Shown here: piece by piece, positions 27,586 through 36,957 of the stretch
Layout of the letters: the number at the start of each line of letters is the position of its first letter
How positions within the stretch are numbered: position 1 is the stretch's first letter
NCBI GenBank assembly: GCA_016871915.1
Contig: VHBP01000007.1
Location: 1-60,792 of the forward strand
Reading direction: 5' to 3'
DNA from: Gemmatimonadota bacterium
Lineage (GTDB): Bacteria > Gemmatimonadota > Gemmatimonadetes > Gemmatimonadales > Gemmatimonadaceae
Length of the DNA: 60,792 nucleotides
Program-made: the position numbers and the translations under genes
Notes under the pieces: model-generated
The model's input: only the letters and a program-made list of their open reading frames with translations
Told to the model about the DNA's origin: nothing
Database searches by the model: none

Positions 27586-28716
27586 CTACCGCCCGTCCAT
27601 CGCGTCGGCGTAGAGCCGCTCGTACCGCGCGACCACATCGCTCGTGGCGAAGCGCGCCCGCGCGTCGGCCGCCGCGGCGGCACTCGCCTCAGACCACCGG
27701 CCGGGGTCGAGGAAGCCGCGCACCGCCTGGGCCATCCCCTCGACGTCGCCGAGCGGGAGGAGCGCCCCAGTCACCCCATCGCAGACGACCTCCGGCACAC
27801 CGCCCACACGGGCCGCGACCACCGGGACCCCGCTCGCGAGCGCCTCGAGCGCGCTGAGACCGAAGCTCTCACTCTCCGACGGAAAGACGTACACATCAGC
27901 GGCCGCGAAGAGCGGCGCGACGGTGTCGATCTTCCCGAGGAATCGGACGTCCGCCGCGACACCGAGTCGGCGCGCCTCCTCCTCAGCGGCGTGCCGATCG
28001 GGACCGTCGCCGACCATGACGAGGACGCAGTCGTTCTGCGCGCGGACGCGGGCGAAGACGCGGATCACGTCAACGACGCGCTTCACGGGTCGGAAGTTCG
28101 AGATATGCATCAGGACGGGGCGTCCACCCCCGAGCTCCTGCCGCAGCTCGTTGCCGTAGCGGGCCCGGTCGAAGACGATGGGATCGACGAAGTTCGGGAT
28201 GACCTCGATCAGGCAGTCGGAGCACCCGAAGGCACGGGTGGTCTCATCCTTGAGCCACTGCGAGACCGCGGTGATGCGATCAGAGCGCTCGATCGAGAAC
28301 TTGGTGATCGCCTGATACGAGTGATCCTGGCCGACGATCGTGATGTCGGTGCCGTGGAGCGTCGTCACGACGGGGAGCGCTCGCCCCTGTTCGCGAAGCA
28401 TCTCCTTGGCGATCCAGGCACTGGTCGCGTGTGGGATCGCGTAGTGCACATGTAGGAGATCGAGCTCGTGGGCCAACACCACATCGTGCATCCGCACCGC
28501 AAGGGCCAGGTCGTACGGCGGGTATTCGAAGAGCGGGTAGTTCCCGATGCTGACTTCGTGGAAGTAGACGCGCGGGAGGAAGTGCGGAAGCCGGAAGGGA
28601 TGCTCGTAGGAGATGAAGTGCACCTCATGGCCACGACCGGCCAAGGCAATGCCAAGCTCGGTCGCGACGGCGCCCGAGCCTCCATAGGTCGGATAACAGG
28701 TGATCCCGATCTTCAC
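27586..28716 (-). CDS. bshA: N-acetyl-alpha-D-glucosaminyl L-malate synthase BshA
   Basis: GT4 glycosyltransferase for the first step of bacillithiol synthesis: UDP-GlcNAc plus L-malate. 376 residues. Seen: the N-terminal ITCYPTYGGSGAVATELG, HVHYAIPHATSAWIA, VTTLHGTDITIVG, HISNFRPVKRVVDVI, and the C-terminal ESFGLSALEALASGVPVV with the EX7E donor motif. The start motif and malate-site residues fit BshA better than a generic GT4. BshB and BshC are not in the window. It is four bases overlapped with miaA, as seen in other phyla only as chance neighbours. Confidence 0.87.
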   Translation of the reverse strand: MKIGITCYPTYGGSGAVATELGIALAGRGHEVHFISYEHPFRLPHFLPRVYFHEVSIGNYPLFEYPPYDLALAVRMHDVVLAHELDLLHVHYAIPHATSAWIAKEMLREQGRALPVVTTLHGTDITIVGQDHSYQAITKFSIERSDRITAVSQWLKDETTRAFGCSDCLIEVIPNFVDPIVFDRARYGNELRQELGGGRPVLMHISNFRPVKRVVDVIRVFARVRAQNDCVLVMVGDGPDRHAAEEEARRLGVAADVRFLGKIDTVAPLFAAADVYVFPSESESFGLSALEALASGVPVVAARVGGVPEVVCDGVTGALLPLGDVEGMAQAVRGFLDPGRWSEASAAAAADARARFATSDVVARYERLYADAMDGR

Positions 28717-29633
28717 GATGCTGCTCCTTGCCTGAACCAGCGTTCGGCCTGCGCCTCCGCATCCGCCGCCGTCGGGTCGAGCCGAGTGACCTCGTCAGTG
28801 GCGGTGAGTTGATGCCGGAACCAGGTGCGCTGCCGCTTGGCGTACTGCCGCGTGGCGATGAGGACCGCCTTGCTAGCCGAGGCGTGCGAGCGCTCCCCCT
28901 GCACCAGTTCCCGTACCGCACGATAACCACAGGCGTTCCACGCCGGGGCATCGGCGGGCACCGTGGCGATGATGGCACGGACCTCCGCCTCCCAGCCGGC
29001 GGCGAACATCGCATCGATTCGCGCGGCGAGCCGTTCGTGCAACTCAGCGCCCGGATCGACGATCAACCAGTGCGCGCGATAGGCCGGGGCCGCCGACTGC
29101 TCGGCGAAGGCATCGCTGAGCCGAGCGCCGGTGAGGAGGGCGACTTCGGCGGCGCGCACCAGCTGCGTGCGACCCAGGGGTGCCCGCGCAGGATCGAGGA
29201 CCGCGACCCAGCGACGCAGGGTCTCCATGTCGAGTGTGGCGAGCGCGGCATCGAGTACGGTGCGACGTACGGGATCGAGCGGGGCCTGCGGGGCGAGCGG
29301 ATGCAGCAGCGCCTTGAGCCAGAACCCCGTCCCGCCGCACACGATGATATGCTGACCACGTGACGCGGCCGATGCGATCCACCCGTATGCGGCCTCCGCC
29401 CACCGCGCCGCGGACCAGCGCTCGGTCGGCTCGGCGACATCGATCCCCTCATGCGGGACGCGATGGCGTTCCTCGCGCGTCGGCTTCGCCGTACCGATGT
29501 CGAACCCACGATAGATCTGTCGCGAATCGGCCGAGATGATCACCGCCCCATGGCGCTCGGCGAGGGCCAGCGCGATCGCCGACTTCCCCGCCCCGGTCGG
29601 TCCCGCGATGACGTGCAGCATCGAGCGAGGCAT
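28713..29633 (-). CDS. miaA: tRNA dimethylallyltransferase MiaA
   Basis: Adds dimethylallyl to A37 of tRNAs that read codons starting with U. 306 residues. Seen: P-loop IAGPTGAGKSAIAL, SADSRQIYRGFDIGTAKPT, the region CGGTGFWLKALLHPL and YAKRQRTWFRHQ. Two in-frame ATGs (29633 and 29621) are possible starts, neither with a strong ribosome-binding site; the upstream one is given. It follows mutL after 11 bases, the same neighbour as in Enterobacteria. Confidence 0.94.
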   Translation of the reverse strand: MPRSMLHVIAGPTGAGKSAIALALAERHGAVIISADSRQIYRGFDIGTAKPTREERHRVPHEGIDVAEPTERWSAARWAEAAYGWIASAASRGQHIIVCGGTGFWLKALLHPLAPQAPLDPVRRTVLDAALATLDMETLRRWVAVLDPARAPLGRTQLVRAAEVALLTGARLSDAFAEQSAAPAYRAHWLIVDPGAELHERLAARIDAMFAAGWEAEVRAIIATVPADAPAWNACGYRAVRELVQGERSHASASKAVLIATRQYAKRQRTWFRHQLTATDEVTRLDPTAADAEAQAERWFRQGAAS

Positions 29634-29644
29634 CGCGCGCGGAC

Positions 29645-31426
29645 TCAGGTGCGCCCGAAGCGCCGATCGAGCTCGTCCCAGGTGAGCTGCAGGATCGTCG
29701 CGCGGCCATGCACATCGTGCGCGGGAAGTGTGGTGCGTGCGAGCGCGAGGAAGAGGGCCCGCATCTCCTCCGGCGCGAGGAGATCCCCCGCCTTCACCGC
29801 CGCCTTGCACGCCACCGTCGCCGCGAGGCGCTCGTGCCGCGCGATGGTCGACGGGAGCCGGTCTCCCGTGAGCGCCGCCAAGGTCTCACGCAGACAACGC
29901 TCGGCGTCGAAGCGCGGATGGGGATTGGGCACGGCGTGGACGAGGACGCTGTTCCCGCCGAAGGCCTCGGCGTCGAAGCCGAGTCCGACGAAGAGCGCGC
30001 GATGCGCCTCGAAGACCTCGGCCTCCGCCGGGGAGAGGTGCAACGTCAGCGGGAAGAGGAGGCGCTGTGACGGCGCATCTCCTCGCTCGAGCGCCCCCAT
30101 GAAACGCTCGTAGAGCACCCGTTCGTGCGCCGAGTGTTGATCGATGAGCACCAGCGCATCGCCCCGCTCGAAGGCGATGTAGGCGCGATGGAACTGGATC
30201 AGCGGCGGGACGATCAGCTCGAGATCGGCGGCGGGTGTGGTGGCCTCGGAGGGGCGCGCCTCCAGTGAGCCAGCAGCCTCAGGCTGATCCGTCGCGCCCG
30301 CGTCCGGCTCGAAGAGCGGGGCCGGCGCGCTCGGCGCCGCCTGCCGCAACACCTCGATCGGGAGCGGGGTGCCGAAGAGTGCCTGCGGCATCTCCGGTCG
30401 CGGGATCGCGCCGACCGAGGCGATCGCGTCCTCGGTGCCAAGGGCGCGTCGAACGGCACGCTCGACCGCGCGCTCGACGGTCCACCGATCGACGAAGCGC
30501 ACCTCGGCCTTGGCCGGATGCACGTTCACGTCGACCTCGCGACCCGGCAGCGTCACCTCAAGGACGAGACTCGGGCGTGTCCCTGCGGGAATCGTCGACT
30601 TATACGCGGCCTCCACCGCGCGGACGATGCCGACGTCACGCACGGCGCGGCCGTTCACGAGGACGAGCACCTGGCGGCTCGTGATCCCGACATCGGTGGG
30701 GCGCTCGACGAGCCCCGCCACATGGATCGCCCCCTGCACGTCATCCACCGCGACGAGGCGCTCCGCCACCTCCCCACCCCAGAGCGGGCCGAGTCGCGCG
30801 CGCAGCGACGCGGCCGCGGGAAGCTGCCACTGTTCCTTCCCGTCGTGCACCAGACGGAAGCGCACATCACGACGCACGAGGGCCATCGTCCCCATCAGCT
30901 CGACGATCGCGCGCCACTCGCTCCGCGCGCCGCGCAAGAACTTCTGCCGCGCGGGTGTGTTGTAGAAGAGCGCCTCGACCGAGACGGTGGTGCCCCGTCG
31001 CCGCGCGATCGGCGTGACCCCGACGAGCGTGCCGCCGGAGACCACTACCGCGACACCGGCGCCATCCTCGGTCGCGGTCTCGATCCGCAGCTGTGACACC
31101 GATCCGATCGCGGGGAGCGCCTCGCCGCGAAAGCCGAAGCTCCCGACGCCGACGAGATCCTCCGCATCCCGGATCTTGCTCGTGGCGTGTCGCGCGATCG
31201 CGAGGCGCGCGTCCGCTTCCGGCATCCCCGTCCCGTCATCGCTCACCCGGATGAGCGCGCGTCCGCCATCACGGATCTCCACGTCGATCGCCATCGCCCC
31301 GGCGTCGAGGGCGTTCTCGACGAGTTCCTTCACCACGGACGCCGGACGTTCCACCACCTCACCGGCCGCGATGCGATCGGCGACAGCGGCGGAGAGGATC
31401 GCGACGCGTGCCCGCTCGGGACTCAC
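29645..31426 (-). CDS. mutL: DNA mismatch repair protein MutL
   Basis: ATP-dependent matchmaker and, in this type, nicking endonuclease of mismatch repair. 593 residues. Seen: GHKL ATPase motifs LVENALDAGAMAIDVEI, DDGTGMP and GFRGEALPAIGSVS, the transducer domain with NVHPAKAEVRF, a Pro/Ala linker, and a C-terminal dimerisation domain. The motif DQHSAHERVLYE (about residue 427) fits the metal endonuclease signature DQHA(X)2E(X)4E except Ala to Ser at one place. No mutS is in the window. Confidence 0.95.
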   Translation of the reverse strand: MSPERARVAILSAAVADRIAAGEVVERPASVVKELVENALDAGAMAIDVEIRDGGRALIRVSDDGTGMPEADARLAIARHATSKIRDAEDLVGVGSFGFRGEALPAIGSVSQLRIETATEDGAGVAVVVSGGTLVGVTPIARRRGTTVSVEALFYNTPARQKFLRGARSEWRAIVELMGTMALVRRDVRFRLVHDGKEQWQLPAAASLRARLGPLWGGEVAERLVAVDDVQGAIHVAGLVERPTDVGITSRQVLVLVNGRAVRDVGIVRAVEAAYKSTIPAGTRPSLVLEVTLPGREVDVNVHPAKAEVRFVDRWTVERAVERAVRRALGTEDAIASVGAIPRPEMPQALFGTPLPIEVLRQAAPSAPAPLFEPDAGATDQPEAAGSLEARPSEATTPAADLELIVPPLIQFHRAYIAFERGDALVLIDQHSAHERVLYERFMGALERGDAPSQRLLFPLTLHLSPAEAEVFEAHRALFVGLGFDAEAFGGNSVLVHAVPNPHPRFDAERCLRETLAALTGDRLPSTIARHERLAATVACKAAVKAGDLLAPEEMRALFLALARTTLPAHDVHGRATILQLTWDELDRRFGRT

Positions 31427-32169
31427 CGCCGCGCTCCGATGGCCCCCGTCGGTCCGATCGCGTCGAGCACCGCCAGCTCCTTGGCCGTCAGCGCACGCAC
31501 CGCGCCTGAGGCAAGCCCGCCCAGCTTCACCGGACCGAAAGCGGTCCGGACCAGCCGGAGCACCTCGAGCCCCACCGCTTCGCAGAGACGACGCACCTCG
31601 CGATGTCGGCCCTCACGAATCGTGAGCGTCAGCTCCCAGGTGCGGCTCTGCTCCCCTCCCGTGACCTCGACCTGCTCTGGATGGACGGCACCATCCTCGA
31701 GCTCGACGCCGGCCCGAAGCTCGGCGGCCGCGGCCTTCACCGGCCCGCGCACCGTCGCCACATAGGTGCGCTCCACGCCGGCACTGGGATGGGTCAGGCG
31801 ATGCGCCGCCTCGCCATCGGTGGTGAGCAGGAGGACGCCCTCCGTCATGTAATCGAGACGTCCCACGTAGGTGAGGCCCGGTTGCGGCGGGACGAGATCG
31901 AAGACGGTGCGACGCCCCTCGGGGTCGTGCGCGGTGGTCAGCACCCCTGCCGGCTTGTGCAGGACGATCCAGGTGGTCGCCTTGGGCATCACGATGCGGT
32001 GCCCGTCGACGGTGATGACATCATGCGCTGGATCGACCGATTGTCCCGTCTTGGCGACGACGTCGTTGATCTTGACGCGCCCCGCCGCGACCAACTCCTC
32101 CGCCTTCCGACGCGACGCGACTCCCGCCCGCGCGAGGGCGCGGTGGATGCGCATCGCCTCGTCGGTCAT
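31423..32169 (-). CDS. RsuA/RluB-family pseudouridine synthase
   Basis: 248 residues: an N-terminal S4 domain (MRIHRALARAGVASRRKAEEL) and the catalytic domain with VGRLDYMTEGVLLLTTDGE, whose Asp is the nucleophile. Closest by length and motif to RluB, which modifies 23S rRNA at position 2605; RsuA or RluE specificity cannot be excluded. The gene commonly follows scpB in many bacteria. Four-base overlaps on both sides. Confidence 0.88.
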   Translation of the reverse strand: MTDEAMRIHRALARAGVASRRKAEELVAAGRVKINDVVAKTGQSVDPAHDVITVDGHRIVMPKATTWIVLHKPAGVLTTAHDPEGRRTVFDLVPPQPGLTYVGRLDYMTEGVLLLTTDGEAAHRLTHPSAGVERTYVATVRGPVKAAAAELRAGVELEDGAVHPEQVEVTGGEQSRTWELTLTIREGRHREVRRLCEAVGLEVLRLVRTAFGPVKLGGLASGAVRALTAKELAVLDAIGPTGAIGARR

Positions 32170-32774
32170 GGGGTCGGCGCGGGCTCCGCCGCCGCGGACT
32201 CGGCGACGTCCGGCGCCTCGACCGCCGTGTGTCCCGCCGGCAATCCGGAGCGGTGCAACGCGATCTCCAGTTCATCCACGCGCGGGAGCTCCTCGAGATG
32301 TCGGAGCCCGAACTGCTCGAGGAACATCGCCGTCGTCCCGTACAGCAACGGACGCCCCAGCCCCTCCGCGCGCCCGACGACATCGATCAATCCGCGCTCG
32401 TGGAGCGACTTGATGATCGCGCCGGCATCGACCCCGCGGATCTCCGCGATCTCGGCGCGTTCGATCGGCTGCCGATACGCGATGATCGCCAAGGTTTCGA
32501 GCGCCGCCGCGGAGAGTCGCTGCGGGCGCACCGCCATCTGCGCCCGCTCGATCGCCTCCGTGTACTCGGGGCGCGTCAGGATCTGCCACCCATCGCCCAC
32601 GGCGACCAGGGCGACGCCATGGCCATCCACATCGTAGTGCTCCCGGAGCTCCTCGAGCGCCGCCTGAACCGCAGCAGGCGACGATTCGGGGTCGAGCGCC
32701 GCGAGCTCCTCCCCTGGGATGGGGCGAGGGCTCGCGAAGAGGGCGGCCTCAAGCAGCTTGGCCAGCGAGTTCAC
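32166..32774 (-). CDS. scpB: Segregation and condensation protein B
   Basis: Winged-helix kleisin partner of the SMC-ScpA complex in chromosome condensation. 202 residues. Seen: KLLEAALFASPRPIPGEELA, RPQRLSAAALETLAIIAYRQ, IERAEIAEIRGVDAGAII, and GRPLLYGTTAMFLEQFGL. The start overlaps scpA by 26 bases. The C-terminal Ala/Pro-rich tail is not conserved. Confidence 0.94.
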   Translation of the reverse strand: MNSLAKLLEAALFASPRPIPGEELAALDPESSPAAVQAALEELREHYDVDGHGVALVAVGDGWQILTRPEYTEAIERAQMAVRPQRLSAAALETLAIIAYRQPIERAEIAEIRGVDAGAIIKSLHERGLIDVVGRAEGLGRPLLYGTTAMFLEQFGLRHLEELPRVDELEIALHRSGLPAGHTAVEAPDVAESAAAEPAPTP

Positions 32775-33483
32775 GGCGAATCTCCACGTCGGCGAATGGC
32801 CGGGGTTGGGTCAGAGAGAGCTCGCTACGCTTGGCGAGCTCGAGGAGGGCGAGAAGGCCCGAGAGGACCTCCCAGGGTTCGGCGTCGGCGCGCACCACAT
32901 CGCGCCACCGCGCCTGTTCACGCAACGCGAGCACCGCACGCACCAGCCCGATCGCGCCATCCACATCGATCGCGCGCGGCACCACCTCGTGCACGGTCGG
33001 GCGGTTGGCCGTCCGGAGCACCCGATCGACGGCGACGAGGAGGTCGGTCAACGAGAGGGCCAGCGGGGCCGGAGGCGGGGCCGCAGCCTGCTGCACGAAG
33101 GTCCGCCCGAACCGGTTCCGACGATCGTCCCCGAGTCGCTCGAGGACATCGACGACCTCACGCATCTGCTGGTATTCGAGCAGTCGCCGCACGAGCTCCG
33201 CCCGCGGATCCTCCCACCCCTCATCGCCTTCCTTGCGAGGAAGGAGCATCTGCGCCTTGATGCGGATGAGGCGGGCCGCCATCTCCAGATATTCAGCGGC
33301 CTCATTCAACTTCAGTGCGTGCATGCGGTCGACGAACTGCTGACAGACGCGAGCGACGGGGATATCGTAGACGTCAAGCTGCTCGTCGCGAATGAGCGAG
33401 AGCAGGAGGTCGAGGGGGCCATTGAACCCGTCGACATCGACAACGAACGCGCCCTCGAGGGGCGACAAACCCGGTGCGGTCAC
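32749..33483 (-). CDS. scpA: Segregation and condensation protein A
   Basis: Kleisin that closes the SMC ring. 244 residues. Seen: the N-terminal VDVDGFNGPLDLLLSLIRDEQ, YDIPVARVCQQFVDRM, EYLEMAARLIRIKAQMLLPR, and the winged-helix C terminus. First gene of the nine-gene run and divergent from rpsT. No promoter matching the local consensus was found in its upstream 100 bases. Confidence 0.94.
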   Translation of the reverse strand: MTAPGLSPLEGAFVVDVDGFNGPLDLLLSLIRDEQLDVYDIPVARVCQQFVDRMHALKLNEAAEYLEMAARLIRIKAQMLLPRKEGDEGWEDPRAELVRRLLEYQQMREVVDVLERLGDDRRNRFGRTFVQQAAAPPPAPLALSLTDLLVAVDRVLRTANRPTVHEVVPRAIDVDGAIGLVRAVLALREQARWRDVVRADAEPWEVLSGLLALLELAKRSELSLTQPRPFADVEIRRELAGQAA

Positions 33484-33532
33484 CGCGGGAAGGTAGGCCC
33501 CTCTCGCAGCAGAGTCAAAGCGCCCGACGGCC

Positions 33533-33561
33533 TTGACGTAACCCCTTGCCGAGCATAGGCT
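33533..33561 (+). promoter_or_regulatory. Sigma70-type promoter of rpsT
   Basis: TTGACG, 17-base spacer, TAGGCT. It leaves a leader of about 45 bases before the rpsT start. S20 represses its own synthesis translationally in E. coli; no structure supporting this was tested here. Confidence 0.75.
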
Positions 33562-33611
33562 TCAGGGCTACGGCGCCGGAGGTCGGTGCCGCGAACTTCC
33601 CTTTGGAGAGT

Positions 33612-33851
33612 ATGTCCGTGCCGAGAATCGCGTCCGCGAAGAAGAACATGCGCAAGACCAAGGCGGCGACCGCGCGTAACCGGTCGCAGCGGGCCGCGCT
33701 GCGGACCGCCCTCAAGGCGGCGAAGGATTCTGCCGCGACCCCAGCGGCGAAGCGCAAGGCGACGCAGCTCCTCGATCGCGCCGCGCGGAAGGGGCTCGTC
33801 CACCGCAACACCGCCGCGCGTCAGAAGTCGTCGATCGCCAAGGCCAAGTAG
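33612..33851 (+). CDS. rpsT: 30S ribosomal protein S20
   Basis: Primary 16S rRNA binder, 79 residues, strongly basic. Seen: RIASAKKNMRKTKAATARN, then DRAARKGLVHRNTAAR. The ATG at 33612 has GGAG only three bases upstream; a GTG two codons later gives a nine-base spacing and the usual M-P-x-I-x-S-A-K-K N terminus, so the true start may be 33618. A longer in-frame reading overlaps the promoter and is rejected. Single-gene transcription unit between a promoter and a terminator. Confidence 0.93.
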   Translation: MSVPRIASAKKNMRKTKAATARNRSQRAALRTALKAAKDSAATPAAKRKATQLLDRAARKGLVHRNTAARQKSSIAKAK

Positions 33852-33871
33852 GTCGGCCGGAGCGCATCAGA

Positions 33872-33911
33872 GGCGCCGCTGCCCTACGGGGTGGCGGCGC
33901 CTTCGTCGTTT
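33872..33911 (+). terminator. Terminator of rpsT
   Basis: GGCGCCGC pairs with GCGGCGCC across a 14-base loop, followed by TTCGTCGTTT. The stem is very stable. It also lies beside the end of the minus-strand genes, but there it has no U-rich side. Confidence 0.7.
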
Positions 33912-33979
33912 CGGTCCTCGCGGCGCACCACGACCGTCAGGTCGCTCGCCTGCCCCTCGAGCGGCCGATACCACCTCAT
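33884..33979 (-). CDS. 31-residue small ORF after the zinc-ribbon gene
   Basis: Begins MRWYRPLEGQASDLTVVVRR and ends before TAG inside the rpsT terminator. Trp-Tyr-Arg and the Val strand look protein-like, and the ATG follows the zinc-ribbon stop by eight bases. There is no known family. It could equally be chance reading in a short intergenic stretch. Confidence 0.3.
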   Translation of the reverse strand: MRWYRPLEGQASDLTVVVRREDRNDEGAATP

Positions 33980-33987
33980 GGCCCCAC

Positions 33988-34683
33988 TCAATCCGCGGCG
34001 AGCTCTCCTCCACACCGCTCGCAGTACCACTCCGTCGGGAAGTTCAGCGTCCCGCAGTCATGGCACTTCCGCGACTTGCCGTTGCCCGTCCCCTCCGCCG
34101 GCGGTGTCGCACGACCCGCTGCGGGCGCCGGAGCCGAGGGAGCCGAGGGAGCCGAGGGAGGCGCCTGCACCGCCCCACCGAATGCCGGCGAGGCGAACGA
34201 GACCCGCGGCGGACGATCGGATGGCACCCCGGGAATCGGCCGACGCGGTCCCTGCACCTCCTCAAGCAAGGTGCGCCGATGGGCGAGCGCCGCGACCAGG
34301 GCATCGCGTTCCGCCCCGATGGAGGTGACCTGCGCATTCAGCCCGTTCAATCGCTTCGCCCACACGCGCGGGTCAAGTTCGCCCACCGCCGCACGCAATT
34401 CGCCCTCCGCCCGCTCCTCCTCCACGCGGGCGAGTCGGGCCTCGGCGTCCTGCACCGCCGCCGCATCTTTCTCCAACCCCGCCGCGAGCGCATCGGCCTC
34501 GACCTCCGCGCGTAGCCGCAGATCGGCGAGCCGCGTCTCGTACTCCTCATGGAGCCGCGCATAGAGGTTCGGTGGCGTCCCGTCACGCCGCTCCTCCAGC
34601 TTCTCGAGATAGCCGGCGTAGCGCTGCGTCTCGGCGAGCAATTCGTCCAACGTCTCGGTTGCGGGCGTAGGCATCTGGGTCAT
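33988..34683 (-). CDS. Coiled-coil protein with C-terminal zinc ribbon
   Basis: 231 residues, not recognised. Residues about 10-145 are Glu/Ala/Arg/Leu-rich and predicted to form a coiled coil; residues 150-200 are Pro/Ala-rich with the repeat PSAPSAPSAP; the last 30 residues hold a zinc ribbon, CHDCG, 12 residues, CERCG. A coiled coil with a terminal zinc ribbon is a common shape for small adaptor proteins, but no role follows from that. It starts 31 bases after pyrC, at the end of the pyr operon. Confidence 0.65.
   Translation of the reverse strand: MTQMPTPATETLDELLAETQRYAGYLEKLEERRDGTPPNLYARLHEEYETRLADLRLRAEVEADALAAGLEKDAAAVQDAEARLARVEEERAEGELRAAVGELDPRVWAKRLNGLNAQVTSIGAERDALVAALAHRRTLLEEVQGPRRPIPGVPSDRPPRVSFASPAFGGAVQAPPSAPSAPSAPAPAAGRATPPAEGTGNGKSRKCHDCGTLNFPTEWYCERCGGELAAD
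34133..34159. repeat. Three tandem 9-bp units in coding DNA
   Basis: GCCGAGGGA occurs three times head to tail. On the coding strand it gives three Pro-Ser-Ala units of the linker in the zinc-ribbon protein. The array could vary in copy number by slippage. Confidence 0.8.
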
Positions 34684-34714
34684 GACCGGGCTGAGCGAGG
34701 CGACCGCAGTGCGA

Positions 34715-36004
34715 TCACCGATCTAACTGATGGACGACGCGCCCCCCGACGATGGTACAGACCGCCTGTCCTGCGAGGGTCTGGCCGCCGTACGGGGTGT
34801 TGCGCCCCTTCGACTTGAACCGCGCGGGATCCACGGTCCACTGCCGGGTGGGATCGAAGAGTGTCACATCGGCGAGACTCCCCTTCGCGAGCGTCCCGCC
34901 GGGGAGGTGGAAGACCTTCGCCGGGCGGGTGCTCATCCGGTCGACGAGCTGTGCGATGGTGAGGACTCCGCGCTCCACCAACCAAGTGACGTTCATGCCG
35001 AGGGCGGTCTCGAGCCCGACGATCCCATTGGGCGCATCGGCGAACTCGCGCTCCTTTTCGTCGTAATGGTGCGGGGCATGATCGGTCACGAGGAGATCGA
35101 TCGTCCCGTCCCTCACCCCCTGCTGCAACGCCGCCACATCCTCGGCGGTGCGCAGCGGGGGATTCATCTTCGCGTTGGTGTTGTAACCCTCGACCGCCTC
35201 ATGGGTGAGCGAGATGTGATGGCTACAGACCTCGGCGGTGACGTTCACCCCCTGGTCCTTCCCCCAGCGCACGAGGTCGACGGACCCCTTGGTGCTCAGA
35301 TGGCAGAGATGGATGTGCCCCTTGGTGAGCTTGGCCAGGAGGATGCAGCGGATGACGTCGATCTCCTCCGCCTCGCCAGGGATCCCCTTGAGGCCCAGTC
35401 GCGCGGAGACGGTGCCTTCATGCATCGCGCCGCCCTGCGCGAGCGCCATCACCTCACAATGCTCGACGACGGGGATCCCGAAGGTCTGCGCGTACTCGAG
35501 CGCGGTGCGCATGATGTGCGAGTTCTCGACGGGCTTCCCGTCATCGCTCACCGCGACCGCACCGGCCGCGACCATCTCTCCGAACTCGGCGAGGGTCTCC
35601 CCCATCTGCCCGACGGTGATCGCACCGTAGGGGTAGACCCGCGCGAAGCCGGCCGCCTCCCCTTGCCGCTTCACGAAGCCGACCGTCGCCTGATTGTCGG
35701 TGACGGGCTTGGTGTTCGGCATCGCGCACACGGCGGTGAAGCCGCCGGCGACGGCGGCATGCGCGCCACTCGCGACGGTCTCTACCTCTTCGCGTCCCGG
35801 CTCCCGGAGGTGCACATGCACGTCGATGAAGCCGGGCGCGACGACGAGTCCCTTCGCCTCGATACGCTGCAAGCCGTCTGGGCCGGCGATCTGTCCGCCG
35901 ATCGCGGCGACCTTCCCGTCGACGAGGAGGAGATCCCCGACGGCATCGAGGCTCTGGGAGGGATCGACGAGGCGCCCGCCCGTGATGAGGAGTGATGTCG
36001 TCAT
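34715..36004 (-). CDS. pyrC: Dihydroorotase (type I)
   Basis: Ring closure of carbamoyl aspartate to dihydroorotate, third step of UMP synthesis. 429 residues, amidohydrolase fold. The zinc-site residues expected for an active enzyme are all present: HVHLREPG, the Asp-Asp in [11 protein letters not shown], His in VVEHCEV and [10 protein letters not shown], and Asp in [13 protein letters not shown]. It is therefore not the inactive PyrC' form that only scaffolds aspartate carbamoyltransferase. Overlaps pyrB by four bases. Confidence 0.95.
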   Translation of the reverse strand: MTTSLLITGGRLVDPSQSLDAVGDLLLVDGKVAAIGGQIAGPDGLQRIEAKGLVVAPGFIDVHVHLREPGREEVETVASGAHAAVAGGFTAVCAMPNTKPVTDNQATVGFVKRQGEAAGFARVYPYGAITVGQMGETLAEFGEMVAAGAVAVSDDGKPVENSHIMRTALEYAQTFGIPVVEHCEVMALAQGGAMHEGTVSARLGLKGIPGEAEEIDVIRCILLAKLTKGHIHLCHLSTKGSVDLVRWGKDQGVNVTAEVCSHHISLTHEAVEGYNTNAKMNPPLRTAEDVAALQQGVRDGTIDLLVTDHAPHHYDEKEREFADAPNGIVGLETALGMNVTWLVERGVLTIAQLVDRMSTRPAKVFHLPGGTLAKGSLADVTLFDPTRQWTVDPARFKSKGRNTPYGGQTLAGQAVCTIVGGRVVHQLDR

Positions 36005-36957
36005 ACGGCGGTTCCCCTGGCGGCGTCGGCGAGCGCCGGGGCATTGCCGGCTAGGAGGTAGAGGACGGCCATCCGGACGGCGACGCCGTTGGTCACCTGC
36101 TCAAGGATCACGCTGTGCGGGCCATCAGCCACATCGGAATCAATCTCAACGCCGCGGTTCATGGGACCGGGATGGAGGATGACGAGGTCGCGCGGCGCGC
36201 GCTCGAGCCGAGCACGGGTCACGCCGAAGACACGGTTGTATTCGCGAAGCGACGGGATGTAGCCGAGCTGCATCCGCTCGAGTTGGAGCCGGAGGACGTT
36301 CAGCGCATCGGCCCACTCGATGGCGGCTTCGATCCGGCCGAAGACTTCCACGCCAAGCTCTCGGATCGCACCCGGCAAGAGGGAGCGTGGGCCGCACACG
36401 GCGACCTGCGCCCCCATCGCCTTGAGCCCCCAGATGTTGGAGCGCGCGACGCGGGAGTGCAGCACATCACCGATGATGCAGATCCTCTTCCCTTCGAGCC
36501 CGCCGAGCTTCTCGCGCAGGGTCAGGAGGTCCAGCAGCCCCTGCGTGGGGTGTTCGTGCGTACCATCACCGGCGTTGATCACGTTTGACTCGATTCGCTC
36601 GGCGAGGAAGCGCGCGGCGCCGGAGTGCGGATGGCGGATCACCACCATGTCGATCCGCATCGCCTCGAGGTTCCTCGCGGTATCGACCAGGGTCTCCCCC
36701 TTGGAGACGCTGGAGGCGGCGGTCGCGACGTTCACCGTGTCGGCGGACATCCGCTTCTCGGCGAACTCGAAGGAGATGCGCGTGCGGGTCGAGGGTTCGA
36801 AGAAGAGGTTCACCACCGTCATCCCGCGGAGCGTCGGGACCTTCTTGATCGCGCGCTCCGAGATGGCGCGGAGCGGTTCCGCGACATCGAGAATCGCGGT
36901 CACCTGCTCACGGGAGAGACCCGCGAGCCCCAGCAGGTCCTTCCCGAGTATCGTCAC
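36001..36957 (-). CDS. pyrB: Aspartate carbamoyltransferase catalytic chain
   Basis: Makes carbamoyl aspartate. 318 residues. Seen: carbamoyl-phosphate site [45 protein letters not shown], and [14 protein letters not shown]. No regulatory chain (pyrI) is nearby, so it resembles the Bacillus-type enzyme. Overlaps pyrR by four bases. Confidence 0.96.
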   Translation of the reverse strand: MTILGKDLLGLAGLSREQVTAILDVAEPLRAISERAIKKVPTLRGMTVVNLFFEPSTRTRISFEFAEKRMSADTVNVATAASSVSKGETLVDTARNLEAMRIDMVVIRHPHSGAARFLAERIESNVINAGDGTHEHPTQGLLDLLTLREKLGGLEGKRICIIGDVLHSRVARSNIWGLKAMGAQVAVCGPRSLLPGAIRELGVEVFGRIEAAIEWADALNVLRLQLERMQLGYIPSLREYNRVFGVTRARLERAPRDLVILHPGPMNRGVEIDSDVADGPHSVILEQVTNGVAVRMAVLYLLAGNAPALADAARGTAV

